From: Hyphomicrobiales bacterium
GTDB lineage: Bacteria; Pseudomonadota; Alphaproteobacteria; Rhizobiales; Xanthobacteraceae
Reading direction: 5' to 3'
Assembly (NCBI GenBank): GCA_023266695.1
Contig: JAHFPO010000091.1
Span: 1 to 9,340, forward strand
Length of the DNA: 9,340 nucleotides
Made by a program: the position numbers and the translations under genes. The notes below the pieces were generated by a model. That model worked only from the letters and a program-made list of their open reading frames with translations, searched no databases and had not been told where the DNA came from. Shown here piece by piece: positions 1-5,961 of the stretch (positions within the stretch are counted from its first letter, which is position 1; the number at the start of each line of letters is the position of its first letter).

Positions 1-651
1 GTAACCGTCGGCGGCATATTGGGGATCGTATTGGGTGCCCCGGTATTGATCGTGGCCTCTGTCGTCATAGGCCGGTTCGGCGGGGGCGCGGCGGGCGTAG
101 CGGGGATCCGAATAGGCTTCCTGATCTTGTTCGGAATAGGCCTCTTGGTCTCGTGCGTAGTGGGCTTGTGGGTCTGGAGCTTGCGTCCGTTCCGTATAGA
201 CGGGGGCCCTATCGCGATTGCCGCGCGCCGGCGCGGGCCGAGGTTCTTGTTCGTCGGCGTCTTCGTAGGCGTCGCGGCTGCCTCCGTAGGAATAGGCACC
301 GCGTCCATTGCCGCGCGGGGCCTCCTCGGCGTAACGCGGATCGTGAGCCTCATAGTAATCCGTCTCGCGCTTGCGGACAGGCTCGGCCGCCCGCCGGCGA
401 CCCTCGGCGCGGCCGTCATAGCCGTAGGCCTGGCGGGGCTGGCCGCCATTGCCGCGTGACCGCGGATCGAAGTTGTAGTCGGCGCTGCGATTGTAAGGCG
501 CGAATCCAGCGAACGGATCCTCTTGACCGATCAGCCGAGCGAGCTCAGCGAGCGGATCCTCGCCGCGACGAGCGCGCGCGACAGCCCCCGATTGATGTGG
601 CTGTGGATATTCCTGGCCCCGTCGGGACCTGAATCTGCTCTCGTCGGTCAT
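1..651 (-). CDS. SPOR-domain-type envelope/division protein, N-terminal part (3' end off the left edge)
   Basis: The first 217 codons of a longer gene are visible; the frame is open to base 1 with no stop. The clearest signature is DPLAELARLIGQEDPFAGF at residues 32-50. From family knowledge I associate this motif with the cytoplasmic N-terminus of alphaproteobacterial SPOR-domain proteins encoded just after argS. Residues 51-217 are low-complexity and look disordered: rich in Tyr, Arg, Asp, Glu, Ala and Pro, with repeated DPRYA/DPQYA and QEAYS units. No membrane segment or SPOR domain is visible; both would be expected past the left edge. In the family the SPOR domain binds septal peptidoglycan with denuded glycan strands. 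The start at 651 is chosen because no ATG, GTG or TTG lies in frame between it and the argS stop. Its own Shine-Dalgarno is weak (GGAGAA about 12 nt upstream). It lies 49 nt after argS, probably in the same transcript. The SPOR assignment is inferred from motif and position. Confidence 0.78.
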   Translation of the reverse strand, partial: MTDESRFRSRRGQEYPQPHQSGAVARARRGEDPLAELARLIGQEDPFAGFAPYNRSADYNFDPRSRGNGGQPRQAYGYDGRAEGRRRAAEPVRKRETDYYEAHDPRYAEEAPRGNGRGAYSYGGSRDAYEDADEQEPRPAPARGNRDRAPVYTERTQAPDPQAHYARDQEAYSEQDQEAYSDPRYARRAPAEPAYDDRGHDQYRGTQYDPQYAADGY

Positions 652-704
652 GAATTCGGACCATTCTCCGACGAACGCCGCGCCAACGTACTGAAGGGCG
701 TCAT
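648..704 (-). CDS. Possible 18-codon linking ORF between argS and the SPOR gene
   Basis: An 18-residue reading frame (MTPFSTLARRSSENGPNS) starts with an ATG that overlaps the argS TGA as ATGA and ends in a TGA that overlaps the SPOR-gene ATG as ATGA. A good ribosome binding sequence, GAGGAG (710-715, minus strand), sits 5 nt before its ATG. It fills the gap exactly and could pass ribosomes from argS to the SPOR gene by termination-reinitiation. The peptide resembles no family I know. A chance ORF of this length is quite possible, so the call is tentative. Confidence 0.28.
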   Translation of the reverse strand: MTPFSTLARRSSENGPNS

Positions 705-2461
705 CGCATCTCCTCGGGGGCCCCCACTCCGAGGATCGCAAGACCCAAGGCTAACACCGTAATTACCCCATAGACCAGGGTCAGACGGGCCAAGGTCAAT
801 TCTGGATCATCCCGGATAATGAAGCGTAAATGTGGCATTTCGTTACCGCGGTTCCAATGGCTATGGAACTCGCTCGCCAGTTCATGCAGGTGGAACGCGA
901 TCCGGTGCGGCTCGTGCGAGGTCGCCGCCGCCTCCATCAGGCGCGGCCATTGGGCGATGTGCTTGACGAGCTTGAGCTCGCCTTCGTCGGTCAGCCGGCC
1001 GAGCGGAGCCGCCTGTAGGCTCGCCTCCCCCGAATCGAGACCCGGCAGCGCTTCGAGCGCGTTTCGTAACACGGATTTCGCGCGCGCGTGCGCATATTGC
1101 ACGTAGAACACCGGGTTCTCCCGAGACTGCTCGATCACCTTGGCGAGGTCGAAGTCGAGCGCCGCATCGTTGTTGCGGAAAAGCATCATGAATCGCACAG
1201 GATCGGGCCCGACCTCGTCGACCACCTCCCGCAACGTGACGAAATCCCCCGCCCGTTTCGACATCTTGACCGGCTCGCCCGCGCGCAACAGGCGCACGAG
1301 CTGGCAGAGCTTCACGTCAAGCAAAACCTTGCCACCGCTGAGCGCGGCGACCGCCGCCTGCATGCGCTTAACATAGCCGCCGTGGTCGGCGCCCCAGACA
1401 TCGATCAGCGTGGTAAATCCGCGTTCGATCTTGTCGCGGTGATAAGCCATATCGGCGGCGAAATAGGTGTAGCTGCCGTCCGATTTGCGGAGCGGCCGGT
1501 CGACGTCGTCGCCGAAGGCGGTGGCTCGGAAGAGCGTCTGCTTGCGGTCCTCCCAATCCTCGATCGGAGCGCCCTTGGGGGGCGGGAGCCTGCCCTCGTA
1601 GATATGGCCGGCCTTGCGCAGCGCCTCGATCGTGCCGGCGACCCGGTCGCTCTTGCCCTCCGACAACGAGCGCTCGAAGAAGAATACCTCGTGGCGGATT
1701 GATAACGCGGCGAGATCGTCGCGAATCATCGCCATCATCGCTTCGACCGCGGCCGCGCGCACCACCGGAAGCCATTCGGCCTCGGGAAGCCCGGCGAGCT
1801 TCGTACTGTGGCTCTCGGCAAGCGCGCAACCGACCGGGATGAGATAGTCGCCGGGATAGAGCCCTTCCGGGATGGCGCCGATCGCCTCGCCCAGCGCCTC
1901 GCGGTAGCGCAGATAGGCTGAGCGGGCGAGCACATCGACCTGGGCGCCGGCGTCATTGATGTAATATTCGCGCGTCACCCGGAAGCCAGCGAAGGCCAAG
2001 AGATTCGCGAGCGCGTCGCCGAACACCGCACCGCGGCCGTGGCCCACATGCATCGGACCGGTGGGATTGGCCGAGACATATTCGACATTCGCGCGTTCGC
2101 CCTTGCCGAGATCGGCGCGGCCGAAATCCTGCCCGCTCTTCACCGCAGCGCGCAGCACATCGAGCCAGAGCGCGTCGGCGAGCGAAATGTTGATGAATCC
2201 GGGACCCGCCACCTCGATGTTCGTGACCTGGGGAAGTTTGCCGAGCTTGGCCGCGATTCTTTCCGCCAGCTCGCGCGGCTTCTGACCGAAGTCCTTGGCC
2301 AACACCATCGCCGCATTGGTGGCGAGATCGCCGTGACTGTCGGCGCGCGGCGGCTCGACCACGATGCGGGAGAGATCGGGCGTTCTCGCGAGCGCGCTTT
2401 CCCTGGCAAGCGCGGTGACGGCGGCGCCCACATGATCGGTGAACAACGCGAAGAGATTCAT
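701..2461 (-). CDS. argS: Arginyl-tRNA synthetase (ArgRS)
   Basis: This is a class I aminoacyl-tRNA synthetase that charges tRNA-Arg with arginine in the cytoplasm. It has 586 residues, the normal bacterial length. Residues 1-95 form the N-terminal tRNA-recognition domain (HGDLATNAA at 43-51). The Rossmann catalytic core carries the HIGH signature as HVGH (138-141) within ANPTGPMHVGHGRG. The KMSKS loop is KMSKR (399-403). The C-terminal helical anticodon-binding domain begins near VFYVQYAHARAKS (451-463). The gene starts 26 nt after the dgt stop and is followed by the SPOR-type gene, so dgt-argS-SPOR is probably one transcript. The upstream Shine-Dalgarno is poor (GGAA about 10 nt before ATG), which fits translation coupled to dgt. 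Nothing is missing or truncated. Confidence 0.98.
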   Translation of the reverse strand: MNLFALFTDHVGAAVTALARESALARTPDLSRIVVEPPRADSHGDLATNAAMVLAKDFGQKPRELAERIAAKLGKLPQVTNIEVAGPGFINISLADALWLDVLRAAVKSGQDFGRADLGKGERANVEYVSANPTGPMHVGHGRGAVFGDALANLLAFAGFRVTREYYINDAGAQVDVLARSAYLRYREALGEAIGAIPEGLYPGDYLIPVGCALAESHSTKLAGLPEAEWLPVVRAAAVEAMMAMIRDDLAALSIRHEVFFFERSLSEGKSDRVAGTIEALRKAGHIYEGRLPPPKGAPIEDWEDRKQTLFRATAFGDDVDRPLRKSDGSYTYFAADMAYHRDKIERGFTTLIDVWGADHGGYVKRMQAAVAALSGGKVLLDVKLCQLVRLLRAGEPVKMSKRAGDFVTLREVVDEVGPDPVRFMMLFRNNDAALDFDLAKVIEQSRENPVFYVQYAHARAKSVLRNALEALPGLDSGEASLQAAPLGRLTDEGELKLVKHIAQWPRLMEAAATSHEPHRIAFHLHELASEFHSHWNRGNEMPHLRFIIRDDPELTLARLTLVYGVITVLALGLAILGVGAPEEMR

Positions 2462-2487
2462 GCGTCGATGTTCCGGGGTGGCGCGGC

Positions 2488-3696
2488 CTAACGCAGATCG
2501 GGAGTCCTGTCAAAGAAACGCTTGTGCTCGGCGAGCGCGAAATTGTCGGTCATGCCGGCGATGAAATCGGCGATGCGGCGGGCGCGGGCGTTTGCGTTCT
2601 CCCGGCCGAGCCCCTTCTTCCATTCCGGCGGCAGGTCGTCGCTCCGCCGCATATAGTGCTCGAACAGCTCGCGCAGAACGCTTTGCGCGCCGCCCATGAT
2701 TTCGAGCACGCGGGCGTTGCGGTACATGCGCGGAGTGAGAAAGTCCTTGATGGCGCGATCGGCCTCGGCGAGCGACGCCGAGAAGCCGACCACCGGCCTG
2801 CCGGCGCCGCGAATGTCGACGATCGAGCCTGGGCGGAGCACCTCGACGCGGCGGCCGGTCTCCGCGATCACGTCGTCGATCATGCGCGCGATCAGACGGC
2901 GGGTGATTTCGTTGACGAGGCGCGGGCGCTCGATCTCGCCGTAGCGCGACCTCACCTCTTCGAGCACCCGACCGACGACGGGGAGAGCCGCAAGCTCGTC
3001 CACCGGAAACATCCCGGCGCGCAGCGCATCGTCGAGATCGTGGGCGTCATAGGCGATGTCGTCGGCGATCGCGGCGGCCTGCGCCTCGGCGCTCGCATGG
3101 CTCCACAGTTCGAGGTCCTGCAGCTCGGAATAGGCGATGTAGGCGGCCGGCACGCCGCCTGCTTCATAGCGACCGAGCGGCCGGCCGGCACGGTCGGTGA
3201 GCGGCCCGTTGTGCTTGGCGATCCCTTCGAGCGTCTCCCAGGTGAGATTGAGGCCGTCGAATCCGGCGTAGCGGCGCTCGAGGCTCGTCACCACCCGAAG
3301 CGCTTGGGCATTGTGATCGAAGCCGCCATGGGCGCTCATGCATTGATCGAGGGCCAGTTCGCCGGCGTGGCCGAAGGGCGGATGGCCGAGGTCGTGGGCG
3401 AGCGCGAGCGCCTCGGTCAGGTCCTCGTCGAGGCCGAGGGTGCGGGCGAGCGCGCGGGCGATCTGCGTGACTTCGAGGGTGTGGGTGAGCCGGGTGCGGT
3501 AGTGGTCGCCCTCGTGGGAGACGAACACCTGGGTCTTGTGCTTCAGGCGCCGGAAGGCGGTGGAATGGATGATGCGATCGCAGTCGCGGCGGAAATCGTT
3601 GCGGCGGGGGCTCATCTCCTCGGGGTGCAGGCGGCCGCGCGAGCGCGCCGGATCGGCCGCAAAGGGCGCGCGTTCCCTTCCTCCGGTCACGGCCAT
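2488..3696 (-). CDS. dgt: dGTP triphosphohydrolase-like HD-domain protein
   Basis: This 402-residue protein belongs to the dNTP triphosphohydrolase group of the HD superfamily; members hydrolyse dNTPs to the nucleoside plus tripolyphosphate and so tune the dNTP pool. The N-terminus has the family block RDCDRIIHSTAFRRLKHKTQ (37-56). Metal ligands are visible as His72 (RLTHTLE), His101-Asp102 (AHDLGHPPFGH, 100-110) and an aspartate in ADDIAYDAHDLDDA (211-224). Length and motifs fit the shorter 'dGTPase-like' type rather than E. coli Dgt (about 505 residues), so substrate preference is uncertain. The ATG at 3696 is preceded by a weak GGCGGA. The gene is divergent from erpA and is the first gene of the run continuing into argS. 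The symbol is used in the broad sense of the family. Confidence 0.94.
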   Translation of the reverse strand: MAVTGGRERAPFAADPARSRGRLHPEEMSPRRNDFRRDCDRIIHSTAFRRLKHKTQVFVSHEGDHYRTRLTHTLEVTQIARALARTLGLDEDLTEALALAHDLGHPPFGHAGELALDQCMSAHGGFDHNAQALRVVTSLERRYAGFDGLNLTWETLEGIAKHNGPLTDRAGRPLGRYEAGGVPAAYIAYSELQDLELWSHASAEAQAAAIADDIAYDAHDLDDALRAGMFPVDELAALPVVGRVLEEVRSRYGEIERPRLVNEITRRLIARMIDDVIAETGRRVEVLRPGSIVDIRGAGRPVVGFSASLAEADRAIKDFLTPRMYRNARVLEIMGGAQSVLRELFEHYMRRSDDLPPEWKKGLGRENANARARRIADFIAGMTDNFALAEHKRFFDRTPDLR

Positions 3697-3712
3697 GGAT
3701 TCCGCCCTTGAA

Positions 3713-3741
3713 TTGACACTCCGCCAAGGGCACCTAACTAT
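3713..3741 (+). promoter_or_regulatory. Candidate sigma-70-type promoter for erpA
   Basis: A consensus -35 hexamer TTGACA lies at 3713-3718, followed after 16-17 nt by an AT-rich TAACTAT (3735-3741) that could act as the -10. Transcription would begin about 35 nt before the erpA ATG. The -35 match is perfect; the -10 match is only partial. It lies within the 87-bp gap between divergent dgt and erpA. Confidence 0.45.
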
Positions 3742-3783
3742 CCTTTGGGGCGCCCTTCAACGGCGCCTTTGGAATCGAGCAAA

Positions 3784-4116
3784 ATGGACGTTCCGACCGT
3801 CAAAGTGACCGAACGCGCGGCGCGCCGGATCGCCCAGATTCTCGCGGGCGAACAGGCCGCCTCGGTGCTACGCGTCGCCGTCGAGGGCGGCGGGTGCTCG
3901 GGCTTCCAATACCGCTTCGGCGTCGAGCGGGCTAGCGCGCCCGACGACCTTATCATTGAACGCGCCGGCGCCCGGGTGGTGATCGACCCGGTGTCGCTGC
4001 AATATCTCGCGGGGTCCGAGATCGACTTCGCCGACGAGCTGATCGGCGCCGCGTTCAAGATCGAAAACCCGAACGCCACCGCCTCCTGCGGCTGCGGGAC
4101 GAGTTTCGCGCTGTAA
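3784..4116 (+). CDS. erpA: A-type iron-sulfur cluster insertion/carrier protein (ErpA/IscA family)
   Basis: This small cytoplasmic protein of 110 residues belongs to the HesB/IscA/ErpA (A-type carrier) family, which receives Fe-S clusters from the assembly scaffold and hands them to apo-enzymes. The three family cysteines are present: Cys38 in GGGCSGFQY and Cys102/Cys104 in the C-terminal SCGCGTSF. The protein covers the whole domain. The start at 3784 is preferred over an in-frame ATG at 3745, because the extra 13 residues are not part of the family and the earlier start lies essentially at the predicted promoter. The Shine-Dalgarno is weak (GGAA, 9-12 nt upstream). ErpA rather than IscA is inferred because the gene stands apart from any isc or suf cluster. 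Possible clients in this window include the Fe-S enzyme IlvD, but that is only an inference. Confidence 0.9.
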   Translation: MDVPTVKVTERAARRIAQILAGEQAASVLRVAVEGGGCSGFQYRFGVERASAPDDLIIERAGARVVIDPVSLQYLAGSEIDFADELIGAAFKIENPNATASCGCGTSFAL

Positions 4117-4126
4117 GCGATTCTCC

Positions 4127-4176
4127 ACCTCCCCTTACAAGGGGGAGGTCGGCGCCGAAGGCGCCGGGAGAGGGTC
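4127..4176. repeat. CTCCCC-type palindromic repeat, unit 1
   Basis: Two hairpins stand side by side. ACCTCCCC (4127-4134) pairs with GGGGAGGT (4142-4149). A perfect CGGCGCC-GAA-GGCGCCG stem-loop follows at 4150-4166. The unit ends in GGGAGAGGGTC. I recognise the overall form as a common intergenic palindrome of Rhizobiales-type genomes. It begins 10 nt after the erpA stop and may stabilise or end that transcript, though there is no T-run of a classical intrinsic terminator. Confidence 0.75.
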
Positions 4177-4205
4177 ACCGGCGAGGTAACGCATTTTCAC
4201 ATGAC

Positions 4206-4248
4206 ACCTCCCCGCTGCTCCGCGGCGAGCCTCCCCTTTTAGGGGAGG
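4206..4248. repeat. CTCCCC-type palindromic repeat, unit 2
   Basis: This unit opens with the same ACCTCCCC word as unit 1 (4206-4213). It continues through a short GC hairpin (GCTGCTCCGCGGCGAGC) and ends in a strong stem-loop, CCTCCCC (4230-4236) with GGGGAGG (4242-4248) around a TTTTA loop. The last arm is also the ribosome binding site of the exonuclease III gene that starts at 4254. Confidence 0.7.
4244..4248 (+). promoter_or_regulatory. Ribosome binding site of the exonuclease III gene, inside a hairpin arm
   Basis: GGAGG at 4244-4248 is 5 nt before the ATG at 4254 and 17 nt before the ATG at 4266. It therefore favours the earlier start, although family homology begins at the later one (MRIATWNVNS). 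The GGAGG is fully paired in the 4230-4248 stem, so access by ribosomes may depend on that stem opening. Confidence 0.6.
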
Positions 4249-4253
4249 ATGAT

Positions 4254-5048
4254 ATGTTGTCAGCCATGCGCATCGCCACCTGGAACGTGAACTCGGTGAA
4301 GCAGCGGGTCGAGCCGTTCGTGCGCTGGCTGAAGGAGCGCCAGCCCGACATCGTTTGCCTGCAGGAGACGAAGTGCGTCGACGACGCCTTCCCGCGCGGG
4401 CCGATCGAGGACTCGGGCTACAATATCGCCGTCCACGGCCAGAAGACCTATAACGGCGTGGCGCTCATCTCGAAGTTTCCCCTCGAGGAAGTGAAGAGCG
4501 GGCTGCCCGGCGATCGCTCCGACGATCAGGCGCGCTTCATCGAGGCGGTGGTGTCGGTGCCGAACGGCGCGCTCCGGGTTGCCTCGATCTATCTGCCGAA
4601 CGGCAATCCCGCGCCCGGTGAAAAATACGACTACAAGCTCACCTGGATGGAGCGGCTCATCGCATTCGCCCGCGAGCGCCTGGAGCTCGAGGAGCCGCTC
4701 ATCCTCGCCGGCGACTTCAACGCGATTCCCACGCCCGCCGACGTGCACGACCCGGAGCTATGGAAGGACGACGCGCTTTATCTCCCCGCCACGCGGGCGA
4801 AGTTCCGCGCCCTCATCCACCTCGGCCTCGTCGATGCTGTTCGTGCGACGAGCGACGATCCGGGCCTCTATACGTTCTGGGATTATCAGGCGGGCGCTTT
4901 TCAGAAAAACAACGGCATCCGCATCGATCATCTGCTGTTGTCGCCGCAGGCGGCGGACCGGCTGACCGCGACCGCCATCGACCGCCCCATGCGCGGCGGC
5001 GAGAAGCCCTCCGACCACGTGCCGGTGTGGATCGATCTCGATTTCTGA
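4254..5048 (+). CDS. xth: Exodeoxyribonuclease III / AP endonuclease
   Basis: This 264-residue protein is an Mg-dependent nuclease of the exonuclease III (Xth) branch of the EEP superfamily. It cuts DNA 5' to abasic sites and trims blocked 3' ends during base-excision repair. Visible active-site elements are the N-terminal IATWNVNS, Glu38 in LQETK, Asp154 and Asn156 in AGDFNAIPT, Asp225 in IRIDHLLLS, and the C-terminal Asp253-His254 in PSDHVPVW. These correspond to the standard catalytic set. The start at 4254 is chosen because of its well-placed GGAGG. An alternative ATG at 4266 gives the more usual N-terminus and would drop only MLSA. The gene lies 137 nt after erpA, separated by palindromic repeats, and converges with the exoR-like gene. 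The protein is complete. Confidence 0.94.
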   Translation: MLSAMRIATWNVNSVKQRVEPFVRWLKERQPDIVCLQETKCVDDAFPRGPIEDSGYNIAVHGQKTYNGVALISKFPLEEVKSGLPGDRSDDQARFIEAVVSVPNGALRVASIYLPNGNPAPGEKYDYKLTWMERLIAFARERLELEEPLILAGDFNAIPTPADVHDPELWKDDALYLPATRAKFRALIHLGLVDAVRATSDDPGLYTFWDYQAGAFQKNNGIRIDHLLLSPQAADRLTATAIDRPMRGGEKPSDHVPVWIDLDF

Positions 5049-5057
5049 TTGGCGGCT

Positions 5058-5157
5058 CATCGTCCTGAGGTGCGAGCGGACGGAGGCCGCAAGCCTCGAA
5101 GGACGGAAGGCGTCATCCTTCGATGCACGCGCTTCGCGCGGGCGCCTCAGGATGGCC
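5058..5157. repeat. GTCATCCTGAGG-type double-hairpin repeat, copy 1
   Basis: Two imperfect hairpins fill the 118-bp gap between the convergent exonuclease III and exoR-like genes. Hairpin 1 spans 5061-5105 (CGTCCTGAGG... with ...CTCGAAGGACG). Hairpin 2 spans 5112-5156 (GTCATCCTTCGA... with ...CCTCAGGATGGC) and has a GCGC-TTC-GCGC tip. The words CCTGAGGTGCGAGCG, AGCCTCGAAGGA, TCCTTCGA and CCTCAGGA are shared with the copy at 8506-8607. From memory, elements of this form are scattered in many Bradyrhizobium-like genomes. It could work as a two-way transcription stop or 3' stabiliser. Confidence 0.82.
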
Positions 5158-5166
5158 CCACGCGAT

Positions 5167-5961
5167 TCAGCGCTTCGTCTTCATCCACTGTTCGAGATAG
5201 ACGAGGGCGACCGCGCGCTCGTCTTCGCTCGCGCGCGCGGAGGCATCTTCATAGGCCTCGACGATCCAGCCGTCCTCGGATCCGGCGGAGGCGTCGCGGG
5301 CGAGCGTCAGCCACATCAGGCCGCGCGCGCGCTGGCGCGGCACACCCTCGCCGCGGAACAGCATCTGACCCAGTAGCGCCTGCGCCTGATACTGGCCCTT
5401 GTGGGCGGCGAGCCCGAGCCAGCGCGCCGCCTGGCGCACATCGGGCGCCGCGGCCTTGCCGTCGAGATAGAGCCGCGCCAGCTGATATTGCGCGTCGGGA
5501 TCACCGAAATAGGAAGCGGCATAGGACAACAGGCTGCGCGCGCGCTCGACGTCCGCCAGCACGGACGAATTGGGTATGCCGGAAAGATAATATGAGCCGA
5601 GCGAGACATAGGCACTGGCGACGAAGCGCGCCTGCGGGGTCCACGGCGCGGTCTCGGCATAATCCGACGCGATGCGGCTGAAATACTGGAACGCCTTGAG
5701 ATCGTCGCGCTTGACGCCGTCGCCCTCGGCATACATGCGCCCGAGCTTCCACTGCGCGAGCGGATGGCCCTGCTCGGCGGCATAACGCAATTCGTCGAGC
5801 GCCTTCTGCTTGTCGCCGGCGCGCAAGGACTCGGTGCCGGAGCGGAACGCCTGCAACGGGGTGGGCGCGGCGGGAGCCGGCTTGCCGTCGAGCGCGAACG
5901 CCGGGCTCGCGATCCCGATCAGCAGCACCAAGGAGAGGCCGCAGAGGTCAGATATCCGCAT
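5167..5961 (-). CDS. exoR: ExoR-like periplasmic Sel1-repeat protein
   Basis: A 264-residue exported protein made of Sel1-like (TPR-related) repeats. Residues 1-23 are a signal peptide ending ASPAFA, with likely cleavage before LDG. Sel1-type repeats are visible at about 54-98 (ALDELRYAAEQGHPLAQWKL..., GDGVKRDDLKAF), 114-150, 153-188 (GDPDAQYQLARLYLDG) and 189-222 (YQAQALLGQMLFRGEGV). The size, signal peptide and the segments YAAEQGHPLAQW, MYAEGDGV, LGSYYLSGIP and AQYQLARLYLDG match what I know of rhizobial ExoR, the periplasmic inhibitor of the ExoS-ChvI two-component system that controls exopolysaccharide, motility and acid response. Its ATG lies inside the 3' end of ilvD (14-nt overlap), with GAGAGG 7 nt upstream, so translation is probably coupled to ilvD. 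Sel1 family membership is firm. True ExoR function is an inference, and other periplasmic Sel1 proteins cannot be excluded. Confidence 0.77.
   Translation of the reverse strand: MRISDLCGLSLVLLIGIASPAFALDGKPAPAAPTPLQAFRSGTESLRAGDKQKALDELRYAAEQGHPLAQWKLGRMYAEGDGVKRDDLKAFQYFSRIASDYAETAPWTPQARFVASAYVSLGSYYLSGIPNSSVLADVERARSLLSYAASYFGDPDAQYQLARLYLDGKAAAPDVRQAARWLGLAAHKGQYQAQALLGQMLFRGEGVPRQRARGLMWLTLARDASAGSEDGWIVEAYEDASARASEDERAVALVYLEQWMKTKR

Noticed and set aside
19..459. Plus-strand 146-codon frame that looks like a hydrophobic membrane protein
   Set aside because: It is the complement of the Tyr/Asp/Arg-rich part of the SPOR gene. The complements of TAC, GAC and GAG codons read as Val, Leu and Ile, which gives a false membrane-like sequence.
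1088..1702. Plus-strand 204-codon frame antisense to argS
   Set aside because: It is opposite the ArgRS catalytic core, which is conserved on the other strand. The translated sequence is His/Arg/Asp-rich without a known fold.
2524..3711. Plus-strand open frame of 395 codons antisense to dgt
   Set aside because: It mirrors dgt almost end to end and has no recognisable motif. The dgt strand carries the full HD-hydrolase signature.
5058..5157. Double-hairpin repeat considered as a CRISPR-like array or an IS remnant
   Set aside because: There are only two copies 3.4 kb apart, with no direct-repeat/spacer periodicity, no transposase fragment and no target-site duplication visible.
5049..5681. 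Plus-strand frame of 210 codons over the repeat and the exoR-like gene
   Set aside because: It is Arg/Ala/Pro-rich shadow sequence crossing a palindromic repeat and the antisense of a conserved Sel1 protein.
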